This document shows, piece by piece, positions 1-6,962 of a stretch of 64,000 bases of DNA (the stretch's first letter is position 1; each line of letters begins with the position of its first letter). Both the position numbers and the translations under genes were made by a program. The notes beneath the pieces are model-generated. The model made no database searches and had not been told where the DNA came from. It saw only the letters and a program-made list of their open reading frames with translations. The stretch comes from Litoreibacter halocynthiae (GTDB taxonomy: Bacteria; Pseudomonadota; Alphaproteobacteria; Rhodobacterales; Rhodobacteraceae): positions 806,001 to 870,000 of the forward strand of contig NZ_SOBH01000001.1 in the NCBI RefSeq assembly GCF_004365635.1. Reading direction: 5' to 3'.

Positions 1-830
1 CAACGTCCGCAGTTGAAGGGGCCGTCGATGCGACCACCGAAGCTGCGTCCGATGCTGCTGAGGCCACAACCGAAGCTGTGACCGAAACCGTTGAAGGTGC
101 AACAGAAGCTGCTGCTGATGCTGCGGACGCCGTAGAGGGTGCCGTTGAAGGCGCGGTCGAGGGGGCAACAGAAGCTGCCTCTGATGCTGTAAACGCCGTT
201 GAAGGTGCAGCTGAGGAAGCCGCCGACGCTGCATCCGACGCTGTTGATGCTGCGACCGAGACTGCTGGCGAAGCAGTCGACGCTGCAACGGACGCTGCCA
301 GCGATGCTGCCAACGTTGTGACAGACACCGCTTCAGACGCAACCGAAGCCGCGGCTGACGCAGCCGCCGATGCGACAACTGCGGCATCTGACGCTGTCGA
401 AGCAACAACAGAAGCCGCGACCGATGCTGCGAACTCTGCTGGAGAAGCAGCGACCGAGGCAACCGAAGCTGCAACTGATGCTGCGAACGCTGTAGCTGAC
501 ACGGCCAACGACGCTGCGACCGCCACAACGGAAGCTGCAACCGACGCTGCGAACGCTACTACTGACACGGCAACTGATGCTGCGACCGCAACAACAGAAG
601 CTGCGGACGCTGCAACCGACGCAGGTACAGACGCGGGTTCGATGGCTGGTATGTCCGAGCTGCTGACAGTTGATGGCTTTAACTACGACAAAGTTGTCGA
701 AATGGTCGACAACTCCGAGCTTGGCGCCGTTGCGAAAACAACCCTGAAAACAGGTTTGAACAAAGCCAAGGACAACCCAGAGATGTTGTCTACCGTCTTG
801 GACCAAGTCAAAGCTGCAATGGGCATGTAA
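1..830 (+). CDS. Acidic Ala-rich repeat protein, 5' end cut off by window edge
   Basis: The reading frame is open to the left edge (codons in phase from base 3), so the gene begins upstream. A GTG at 78 is in frame but is unlikely to be the real start, because the same repeat continues before it. About 215 residues consist only of A, D, E, G, N, S, T and V, in imperfect 11-residue units such as TTEAATDAANA and VEGATEAASDA. There is no Lys, Arg, His, Cys or aromatic residue until the C-terminus. The last 60 residues (from MAGMSELLTVDGF) are of normal composition and look globular. The 11-mer periodicity and Ala content suggest a long amphipathic or LEA-like helix. No family was recognised and the N-terminus is unseen, so localisation is unknown. 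A terminator hairpin follows. Confidence 0.75.
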   Translation, partial: TSAVEGAVDATTEAASDAAEATTEAVTETVEGATEAAADAADAVEGAVEGAVEGATEAASDAVNAVEGAAEEAADAASDAVDAATETAGEAVDAATDAASDAANVVTDTASDATEAAADAAADATTAASDAVEATTEAATDAANSAGEAATEATEAATDAANAVADTANDAATATTEAATDAANATTDTATDAATATTEAADAATDAGTDAGSMAGMSELLTVDGFNYDKVVEMVDNSELGAVAKTTLKTGLNKAKDNPEMLSTVLDQVKAAMGM

Positions 831-884
831 AGCTCGTTGCGGGGCCTGGACATCTTGAATGATGCCCAGGCATTGCACCAATAG

Positions 885-921
885 AAAACGCCGCGTCGGA
901 TATATTCCGGCACGGCGTTTT
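885..921. terminator. Bidirectional terminator between convergent genes
   Basis: The arms AAAACGCCG (885-893) and CGGCGTTTT (913-921) are perfect complements. A further inner pairing CGGA/TCCG lies inside the loop. Each strand ends in a T run, so it can serve both the repeat protein (plus) and fpr (minus). Confidence 0.75.
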
Positions 922-945
922 GAATTTCCGAGGTTGTCTTAAGCG

Positions 946-1791
946 TTAGCCCACAAAGGCCTTCTCGACCACGTAATGCTTGGGGTCGCTATTGGCACCT
1001 TCTTCCAGTCCGAACCCTTCGAAGATTTCCTTGAGGTCCATATTCAGGCCAATGGATCCACAGACCATCGCGCGGTCCGTTTCTGGGGACATGGGGGGAA
1101 CGCCCAGCTCCTCGAACAGCTCACCCGAGCGTAGCTTGTCGGTAATGCGGCCCATCTTCGGGCTATCTTCGCGTGTGGTCGTCGGGTAATAGACCAGCTT
1201 CTTGAGGTTTTCCTCGCCGATCAATTCACCCAGCAATTCATCCGTGCGGATTTCGTCGATCAACTGGCGGCCATATTCCAACTCTGCCACTTCGCGGCAG
1301 GTATGGGTGATGATGACCTCGTCATAGTCCTCGTAGGTTTGCGGGTCCCGCAACAGGGACGCGAACGGGGCAAAGCCGGTGCCGGTGGCAAAGAACCACA
1401 ACCGTTTGCCCGGAAGCAACGCATCGTGGACCAGTGTGCCAACGGGCTTGGGGCGCAGGATGATCTCGTCACCCACTTTGATATGTTGCAGCTTGGAGGT
1501 CAGCGGGCCGTCCTGCACCTTGATCGAGTAGAACTCCAACTCCTCATCCCAGCTGGGGGAGGCGATGGAATAGGCACGCAGCAGCGGTTTTTGCTTGCCG
1601 GTGTCTGGGTTCGGGTCACCCATCAAGCCGATCATCACGAACTCGCCGGAGCGGAAGCGCAAAGACGCAGGGCGCGTCACGCGAAATGAGAACAGGCGGT
1701 CCGTCCAGTGCTTTACCTCGGTGACGGTTTGCGCGTCAGGCAGGGTGGGGACGGCTTTTACGGGTGCGTTCATAGCTGTAACTTCATTCAT
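946..1791 (-). CDS. fpr: Ferredoxin--NADP(+) reductase
   Basis: A 281-residue FAD flavoprotein that exchanges electrons between NADPH and ferredoxin or flavodoxin. The FAD-binding motif RAYSIASPSW, the NADP-binding GTGFAPFASLLRDP, the VCGSIGLN segment and the C-terminal HYVVEKAFVG are all present. This is the bacterial Fpr type, in which the tail stacks near FAD. It lies 73 nt downstream of the cys operon on the same strand. No cysJ is visible, so it is a plausible source of reduced ferredoxin for the sulfite reductase (inference). A second possible start is Met at 1773 (MNAPVKAV); neither start has a strong Shine-Dalgarno sequence. A perfect 10-bp hairpin sits just upstream of the 1791 start. 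Confidence 0.92.
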   Translation of the reverse strand: MNEVTAMNAPVKAVPTLPDAQTVTEVKHWTDRLFSFRVTRPASLRFRSGEFVMIGLMGDPNPDTGKQKPLLRAYSIASPSWDEELEFYSIKVQDGPLTSKLQHIKVGDEIILRPKPVGTLVHDALLPGKRLWFFATGTGFAPFASLLRDPQTYEDYDEVIITHTCREVAELEYGRQLIDEIRTDELLGELIGEENLKKLVYYPTTTREDSPKMGRITDKLRSGELFEELGVPPMSPETDRAMVCGSIGLNMDLKEIFEGFGLEEGANSDPKHYVVEKAFVG

Positions 1792-1800
1792 AGCAAATAT

Positions 1801-1825
1801 CCGGAGAGGTGAATAACCTCTCCGG
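1801..1825 (-). other. Perfect 10-bp inverted repeat upstream of fpr
   Basis: CCGGAGAGGT (1801-1810) and ACCTCTCCGG (1816-1825) flank a 5-nt loop. There is no T run on either side, so it is not a textbook terminator. It ends nine bases before the fpr start, and its arms contain AGAGG, so it could affect fpr translation or stabilise mRNA ends within the cys transcript. Confidence 0.6.
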
Positions 1826-1864
1826 CCCTTCTAGTGCTCTTGGAGCGATTGTTAAATGGGACGA

Positions 1865-2278
1865 TCAGCCGCGCAGGCGGGCTTGGTAATTGTGTGCCTT
1901 CCAATCGGCCCGCGCGAGCCATTGATCCTCGGGTTGCCGTGCTGCGAGTTCGTCGTCGATTTCGACCTCGTCGAAGCCGGACCGACGGGCCATTGCATAT
2001 TGGTCCGCGATGACGTGACCGCGAGCACGCAGGCGTCCGTTGAACCCCATCAGGCGCAGACGGCGCGCGATGCTGAAGCCGCGACCGTCGGCTGAACTTG
2101 GAAAATCTACGCGGATCATTTCTATTTTGCTCAAACGGTTGGCAATCCCCGCAGGGTCGGCATCTGACGCGACGTCGATGCAACACGGCGTGTCATTGGC
2201 AGGCAAATCGGCCAAATCGGTGAAGCCGCGGTCCCACGTATCGGGGGCGAAACCGGTGTCTGTGATTATAACGCTCAT
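1865..2278 (-). CDS. DUF934 domain protein of the sulfite-reduction operon
   Basis: 137 residues, starting MSVIITDTGFAP. The start overlaps the cysH stop in an ATGA, which indicates translational coupling. The body (IEMIRVDFPSSADGRGFSIA, RLRLMGFNGRLRARG, VIADQYAMARRSGFDEVEID) matches DUF934, a family found almost always beside cysH and cysI in proteobacteria. No catalytic motif or cofactor cysteine cluster is visible. A role as an accessory factor in sulfite reduction is inferred from context and from my memory of mutant-fitness work, which I could not check. The reading frame extends upstream into cysH but that part is not used. Confidence 0.88.
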   Translation of the reverse strand: MSVIITDTGFAPDTWDRGFTDLADLPANDTPCCIDVASDADPAGIANRLSKIEMIRVDFPSSADGRGFSIARRLRLMGFNGRLRARGHVIADQYAMARRSGFDEVEIDDELAARQPEDQWLARADWKAHNYQARLRG

Positions 2279-2994
2279 GCTGCGTTCTCCCGTCTGATGA
2301 CTTTGCCATCCACAATGTGAATGCCGCATTCGGATTTCTCCATACCCCGCCAGCGGCCTGCGCGCGGGTCTTCCCCCGCCGCAACCTTGGTGGTGCACGG
2401 CGTGCAGCCGATGGAGGTGAAGCCGCGGGCCACCAATGGATGGCGGGGCAGGTCGTGTTTGTCCAAATAATTGGCGATTTGCGCAGTGTCCCAGCTGGCC
2501 AGAGGATTCACTTTGATCTTGCGGTCCTGCTTTTCGTAAAGCGGGAGCTGAGCGCGTGCGCCACCATGCGCCCGCTTGCGACCGGTGATCCAGCCGTCAA
2601 ACTCTGCGAGCGCCTCTTCCAACGGCTGTGTTTTGCGCAAGGAGCAGCAGGCGTCAGGGTCGATGGTGTGCAAAATGCTGTCGACGTCGCTCTCCAACAG
2701 TTTTGCGCGTGACGGGCGGATGACCCGCACATCGGTGAGCCCCAAGATATACGCGACCTCACGCTGATAGGTCAGCGTCTCTGGAAACAGCATTTCGGTG
2801 TCCAGAAACAGGATGGGCGTGTCCGGTGCGATCTGGCTGACCATATGCAACAGCACGACGCTTTCCGCGCCGAAGCTGGAGACCATGGCAACGCGCCCGA
2901 TCTGGACGTCATCCAAGACATGTTTCAAAATCGTCTCCGCACCACTTTTGCGGTGCAGGATGTTGCGACGTTCGGCGAGTTCCTTAAGCGGCAT
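2275..2994 (-). CDS. cysH: Adenylylsulfate (APS) reductase, assimilatory, CysH family
   Basis: 239 residues. It reduces APS (or PAPS) to sulfite with thioredoxin or glutathione. The four cysteines that hold the [4Fe-4S] cluster in APS-type enzymes are present (CC at 116-117, C197 and C200 in GCTPC), as is the catalytic cysteine in SECGIH (C223). The substrate-binding SSFGAESVVLLH and TGRKRAHGGARAQLP motifs are also visible. The cluster cysteines favour APS over PAPS as substrate. The start at 2994 (MPLKELAERR) overlaps the cysI end by 11 nt. The upstream in-frame extension is translation of cysI sequence and is rejected. Confidence 0.93.
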   Translation of the reverse strand: MPLKELAERRNILHRKSGAETILKHVLDDVQIGRVAMVSSFGAESVVLLHMVSQIAPDTPILFLDTEMLFPETLTYQREVAYILGLTDVRVIRPSRAKLLESDVDSILHTIDPDACCSLRKTQPLEEALAEFDGWITGRKRAHGGARAQLPLYEKQDRKIKVNPLASWDTAQIANYLDKHDLPRHPLVARGFTSIGCTPCTTKVAAGEDPRAGRWRGMEKSECGIHIVDGKVIRRENAA

Positions 2995-4648
2995 CGGCTT
3001 TGACCTCCGGATACAGGGCGGCTTTAAACGGCGCGAGGCCGAGGCGGCGATAGGCGTCGATGAAGCGTTCGTTTTCATCCTCGCGGTTTTGCAAATAGGC
3101 ACCGATCAGGCGCTCAATCGCTGGTACGATTTCGTCATATGCGAAGCCCGGTCCGGCGCGTTCACCCACTGCGGCGGTCTCGGTGTGATCGCCACCAAGT
3201 GTGATTTGATAGTTCTCCACGCCCGCGCGGTCCAAGCCAAGGATGCCGATATGGCCTACATGATGGTGGCCACAGGCGTTGATGCAGCCCGAGATTTTGA
3301 TCTTCAGATCACCGATTTCATGCTCCAGCTTCAACTCGTCAAACCGTGTTGCGATTTGTTGCGCGACAGGGATCGAGCGGGCGGTTGCCAGCGCGCAGTA
3401 ATCCATGCCGGGGCAGGCGATGATGTCGGAAATCTTACCGATATTTGCAGTCGTCAGATCAACAGATTTCAAGCGGGCGTGGATCGCAGGAAGGTGCGAT
3501 TTGTGCACGTGGGGCAGGATAACATTCTGCTCATGGCTGATACGAAGTTCGTTATGTGCAAATTCACGGGCAATCGCGGCCATCTCGCGCATCTGCGCAG
3601 AGGTCGCATCGCCGGGTGTTTGGCCATGCTTTTTGATCGAGATCGACACAATGGAATAGTCGTCGTTTTTATGTGCCGTCAGATTGGTATCCGCCCAAGA
3701 GCGGAATACTGGATCGCTGTGATAAGCGTCCTTGAACGCCGCAACAGAGCCGTTCTTGAATTCGGGCAGTGCGAACTGCGCCTCGATGTCTTTGAGCATC
3801 TTCTGGTCAACGCCACCGAACTGAGGTTTCAGCAGTGCAAAACGATCCTCAACCAAGTCGCGGATGGTCTCGATGCCGTTCTCGTGCACGGTGATCTTGA
3901 TGCGGGCTTTGTATTTGTTATCGCGGCGGCCCAGAAGGTTGTAGACGCTGACGATGGCCTCGCAATAGGGCAACAAATCCGCTTTGGGCAGGAAGTCCCG
4001 CAGCACCTTGCCGATCATCGGTGTGCGGCCTAAACCGCCGCCTACAATGATTTCATAGCCCTCTTCACCGTCACGCGTCAGCAAGCGAATGCCGATATCA
4101 TGCGCTTTAATAACGGCGCGGTCATTGGCCGATCCGGTCACGGCCAGTTTGAACTTACGGGGCAGGAACTGGAATTCCGGATGGTCAGTGGACCACTGGC
4201 GCAGCAACTCAGCAGTCGGGCGCGGGTCGGCGACCTCGTCCTTCGCGGCCCCTGCAAAATGGTCTGCGGTGACGTTACGGATCGTGTTGCCGGAGGTTTG
4301 GATGGCGTGCATGCCAACCTCGCCCAAGGCGTCCAGCATGTCTGGAACGTCCTTCAGTTTTGGCCAGTTGTACTGGATATTCTGGCGCGTGGTGAAGTGG
4401 CCGTAGCCCTTGTCCCACTTGTCCGCGATGTTCGCGAGCACATCCATCTGGCCGCCATTCAGCGTGCCATAGGGGATCGCCACACGCAGCATATAGGCGT
4501 GCAATTGCAGGTAGAGGCCGTTCATCAATCGCAGCGGCTTGAACTCGTCCTCGGTCAGGGAGCCGTCAATGCGGCGTTCCACCTGGGCGCGAAACTGGGC
4601 GTTGCGTTCCGCGAGGAAGTCGCGGTCGAAGTCATTGTACTGATACAT
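2984..4648 (-). CDS. cysI: Sulfite reductase hemoprotein (nitrite/sulfite reductase), ferredoxin-type
   Basis: 554 residues. It catalyses the six-electron reduction of sulfite to sulfide at a siroheme-[4Fe-4S] centre. Both cysteine motifs that hold the cluster and the axial ligand are visible (ACPGMDYC and SGCINACGHHHVGHIG). The two-fold repeated ferredoxin-like halves are recognisable (PYGTLNGGQMD with TTRQNIQYNW, and the second half with NELRISHEQNV). The start overlaps the stop of the preceding DUF2849 gene in a TAATG. The operon lacks the flavoprotein subunit CysJ, so electrons probably come from ferredoxin or from an accessory protein encoded in the operon. Confidence 0.93.
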   Translation of the reverse strand: MYQYNDFDRDFLAERNAQFRAQVERRIDGSLTEDEFKPLRLMNGLYLQLHAYMLRVAIPYGTLNGGQMDVLANIADKWDKGYGHFTTRQNIQYNWPKLKDVPDMLDALGEVGMHAIQTSGNTIRNVTADHFAGAAKDEVADPRPTAELLRQWSTDHPEFQFLPRKFKLAVTGSANDRAVIKAHDIGIRLLTRDGEEGYEIIVGGGLGRTPMIGKVLRDFLPKADLLPYCEAIVSVYNLLGRRDNKYKARIKITVHENGIETIRDLVEDRFALLKPQFGGVDQKMLKDIEAQFALPEFKNGSVAAFKDAYHSDPVFRSWADTNLTAHKNDDYSIVSISIKKHGQTPGDATSAQMREMAAIAREFAHNELRISHEQNVILPHVHKSHLPAIHARLKSVDLTTANIGKISDIIACPGMDYCALATARSIPVAQQIATRFDELKLEHEIGDLKIKISGCINACGHHHVGHIGILGLDRAGVENYQITLGGDHTETAAVGERAGPGFAYDEIVPAIERLIGAYLQNREDENERFIDAYRRLGLAPFKAALYPEVKADAA

Positions 4649-4950
4649 TAAAATAACTCCGCCTGTTTGCCGTGGTTGTAATTGGATGGGCCGCGGGTGC
4701 GGAACTCTTCGCGAAAATGCGTGGGTTGCGGGATGCCGTCTTCCAGCGCCACGTCGATCAAGTAGACGCCTACGACCACGTCAGGTTGCGAACTGCCGTC
4801 TAGCAGGCGCAGATCGCCATGGGCCAAGTCCTCGATCACTTCGGCGTCGGCAAGTTGGCGCGACCATTGATCGTCAGCGGTCAGGTATACCACATCGCCT
4901 TCCAGCAACGCATTGGCGGTGACGACTTTTGGGATAAAGGGCTTGCTCAT
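4648..4950 (-). CDS. DUF2849 domain protein
   Basis: 100 residues, MSKPFIPKVVTANALLEGDV onward. It contains the family hallmarks VTANALLEGDVVYLT, GVYLIDVALEDGIPQPTHFREEFRTRGPSNY. It lies between cysG and cysI with a 4-nt overlap to cysG (ATGA) and a TAATG overlap to cysI, so it is translated in one coupled unit with sulfite reductase. It has no cysteine and no obvious cofactor site. Published genome-wide fitness work, as I remember it, tied this family to sulfite reduction as a possible electron-supply factor; that is not verified here. Confidence 0.9.
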   Translation of the reverse strand: MSKPFIPKVVTANALLEGDVVYLTADDQWSRQLADAEVIEDLAHGDLRLLDGSSQPDVVVGVYLIDVALEDGIPQPTHFREEFRTRGPSNYNHGKQAELF

Positions 4951-6326
4951 ATCGCAGTCTCCAATTCGTGTTGCTGTGCGGCGTTGAGTGCCGCGCGGGG
5001 GGCGAGGCCAAGGAAGACCAGCGCAGGGCCGGTCAGGTTGGCTTGGGTCAAGGTCGGCTCCAACTCGCCCAAGGTGGTGGCGAGGATGCGTTGGTCGGGG
5101 CGCGACGCGTTCTCGATTACCGTCACCTGCGTTAGGGCATCGGCCCCGTGCATCAGCAGACGGCCTTGGATGAAACGGGCGGATTTCTTGCCCATATAGA
5201 TCGCGGCGACTTCGCCTGCGCGGGCGAGGGTCTTCCAGTCGTGATCGGCAAAGCCCTTGGTGTCGTGGCCCGTGATGAAGCGCACGCCAGAATTGCGTCC
5301 GCGTTTAGTGAAGCTTTGCCCAAGGGCCGCAACCGCCGCGGAAGCAGAGGTAATACCGGGCACGATGCTCCACGCGACGCCGGAAGCTTCGCAGGCTTCG
5401 ATTTCCTCGTCCAAACGGCCAAATACAGTTGGATCACCGGACTTGAGGCGCACAACGTGAGAGCCGTTGCGGGCGTGGCTGACGATCATCTCGTTGATCG
5501 CGTCTTGCGTGACTGATGGGCCAAAGCCTTCCTTGCCAGCGGACAGCATAATTGCCTCGCGGCGGGCCAATTCCAGAATTTCAGGGGCGACAAGGCGGTC
5601 ATAGATCACCACATCGGCTTCATCCAAAGCCTTGCGGGCCTTCAATGTCAGCAGTTCGGGATCACCGGGGCCAGCACCGACCAGCTCAACGCGGCCTTCT
5701 TTGGCGTGCGCGGACAGGTGCTTGTCGAGCAACGCATCCAACGTCGTTTCGGCGTCTTCGCTGGTTGCGATGTCTTTGGCGTAATACTCTGCCCAAAACT
5801 CGCGACGCTTTACGCCGAAGGGCAGGGCTTCGGCCTTGGTGCGAAAGGCTTTGCCGATACGCGCCATAAGGCCCAATCGAGGGGATAACCGCTCTTCGAT
5901 GTCTTTCTTGATAGCGCGGGCCAGAACGGGGGCCGCACCTTCGGTGCCAATCGCCACGACGACAGGATCACGATCCACCATGGCGGGCGTGATGAACTGA
6001 CTGTCTTCAAGATTGTCGACAATGTTTACAAGCGCCCCTTCGCGATTTGCCAAATCGGCCACGCGGGCGTCCTCGGCATCATCCTCGTTGGCCGCATAGA
6101 ACAGGCGGGCGCACACGGCGTCGCCTGCTTCCATGGCGCGCGCGATCAGAGTCAGGCGGCCTTCGGCAGCCCAAGTTACAATTTCGGGGGCGGGGTCGCT
6201 GGCGACCACAGTCAAGTTGGCTTCCGTCTTGAGAAGCAGCCGTAATTTCGCCAACGCGGCCTCGCCTCCACCGGAGACGACCACGCGACGACCCTCAAGG
6301 GCCATAAAAATCGGAAAGTGCTTCAT
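4947..6326 (-). CDS. cysG: Siroheme synthase (uroporphyrinogen-III C-methyltransferase / precorrin-2 dehydrogenase / ferrochelatase)
   Basis: 459 residues, the full CysG fusion. The N-terminal half (about 1-200) has the NAD-binding VVVSGGGEAALAKLRLLL segment of precorrin-2 dehydrogenase/ferrochelatase. The C-terminal half (from about 215) has the SAM-dependent methyltransferase motifs VGAGPGDPELLTLKA, VIYDRLV, VRLKSGDPTVFGR and VPGITSA. It makes the siroheme needed by CysI. It is the first gene of the operon; a divergent Lrp-type regulator lies 137 nt upstream, with an Lrp-box-like palindrome in the gap. Confidence 0.93.
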   Translation of the reverse strand: MKHFPIFMALEGRRVVVSGGGEAALAKLRLLLKTEANLTVVASDPAPEIVTWAAEGRLTLIARAMEAGDAVCARLFYAANEDDAEDARVADLANREGALVNIVDNLEDSQFITPAMVDRDPVVVAIGTEGAAPVLARAIKKDIEERLSPRLGLMARIGKAFRTKAEALPFGVKRREFWAEYYAKDIATSEDAETTLDALLDKHLSAHAKEGRVELVGAGPGDPELLTLKARKALDEADVVIYDRLVAPEILELARREAIMLSAGKEGFGPSVTQDAINEMIVSHARNGSHVVRLKSGDPTVFGRLDEEIEACEASGVAWSIVPGITSASAAVAALGQSFTKRGRNSGVRFITGHDTKGFADHDWKTLARAGEVAAIYMGKKSARFIQGRLLMHGADALTQVTVIENASRPDQRILATTLGELEPTLTQANLTGPALVFLGLAPRAALNAAQQHELETAI

Positions 6327-6358
6327 CTGAGGCGTCCTTCGTTGCTTGCCCCCATATT

Positions 6359-6373
6359 TAGAAAAATTTCCTA
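6359..6373. promoter_or_regulatory. Lrp-box-like palindrome in the cysG / lrp divergent promoter region
   Basis: TAGAAAAATTTCCTA agrees with the Lrp consensus YAGHAWATTWTDCTR at 13 of 15 positions by my count. It lies 33 nt upstream of the cysG start and 90 nt upstream of the divergent regulator gene, in an AT-rich gap. Binding by the neighbouring regulator is inferred, not shown. Confidence 0.45.
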
Positions 6374-6463
6374 ATAATGCCTACCCATACGATACAATAA
6401 GGAATAATGTTCGTTTTGGGGTGAATTTGGGAACATATGTTTCGCAATGGAGGGAAATTGGGA

Positions 6464-6925
6464 ATGGCAGCACAGATAGACGCAATGGACCGGAACATAC
6501 TCGCGCAACTGCAAGAGGACGCGTCACAGAGTCTTGATGAAATTGCCCGCAAAACAGGCTCTTCCAAGACGCCTGTGTGGAACAGAATCAAGAAGTTGCG
6601 CGCGGCGGGAGTGATCCGTCAGGACACTGTGGTTCTGGACCCTGAAAAGCTGGGGTTGGAGGCGTGTTTCTTTGTGCTGATCCGCACATCGGAGCATGAG
6701 AGCGATTGGCAGGAGAAGTTCCTGCACGCGCTTCAGGCGCGGCCAGAGGTGCTCGAAGCGCATCGACTTGCAGGTGACATTGACTACATCCTGAAGGTGA
6801 GGGTGGCCAACGCGCGCGCCTATGATGTGTTTTATCAGGCCTTGATCTCGGAAGTGCGGATATTCAACGTCACGGCATTGCTGTCGATGGAGGAAATCAA
6901 ATCCACAACGGCGCTTCCATTGTAG
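6464..6925 (+). CDS. Lrp/AsnC family transcriptional regulator
   Basis: 153 residues. The N-terminal AsnC-type helix-turn-helix is visible (MDRNILAQLQED, LDEIARKTGSSKTPVWNRIK), followed by a RAM/ligand-binding domain with HRLAGDIDYILKV and the C-terminal VTALLSMEEIKSTTALPL. The ATG at 6464 has GGAGGG nine bases upstream and is preferred to the ATG at 6437, which would add nine unusual residues. It is transcribed divergently from the cys operon, which makes that operon its most likely target. The ligand (an amino acid or sulfur compound) is not predictable from sequence alone. A bidirectional terminator follows. Confidence 0.88.
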   Translation: MAAQIDAMDRNILAQLQEDASQSLDEIARKTGSSKTPVWNRIKKLRAAGVIRQDTVVLDPEKLGLEACFFVLIRTSEHESDWQEKFLHALQARPEVLEAHRLAGDIDYILKVRVANARAYDVFYQALISEVRIFNVTALLSMEEIKSTTALPL

Positions 6926-6928
6926 TGC

Positions 6929-6962
6929 AATGCGGCGGCCCAAAAGGCCGCCGCCGCATTTT
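6929..6962. terminator. Bidirectional terminator, lrp-type gene / M20 peptidase
   Basis: ATGCGGCGGCC and GGCCGCCGCCGCAT form a GC-rich stem with a small bulge around the loop CAAAA. The stem is followed by TTTTA on the plus strand. The convergent M20 peptidase stop codon lies inside its right edge. Confidence 0.65.

Noticed and set aside
333-881. 182-codon minus-strand frame rich in Cys, Arg and Gly
   Set aside because: Antisense to the Ala/Asp/Thr repeat; the composition is a mirror of that repeat.
2798-4033. 411-codon plus-strand reading frame
   Set aside because: It is antisense to cysI and cysH, whose motifs are unmistakable, and the translation has no domain character. High-GC codon bias leaves the opposite strand open.
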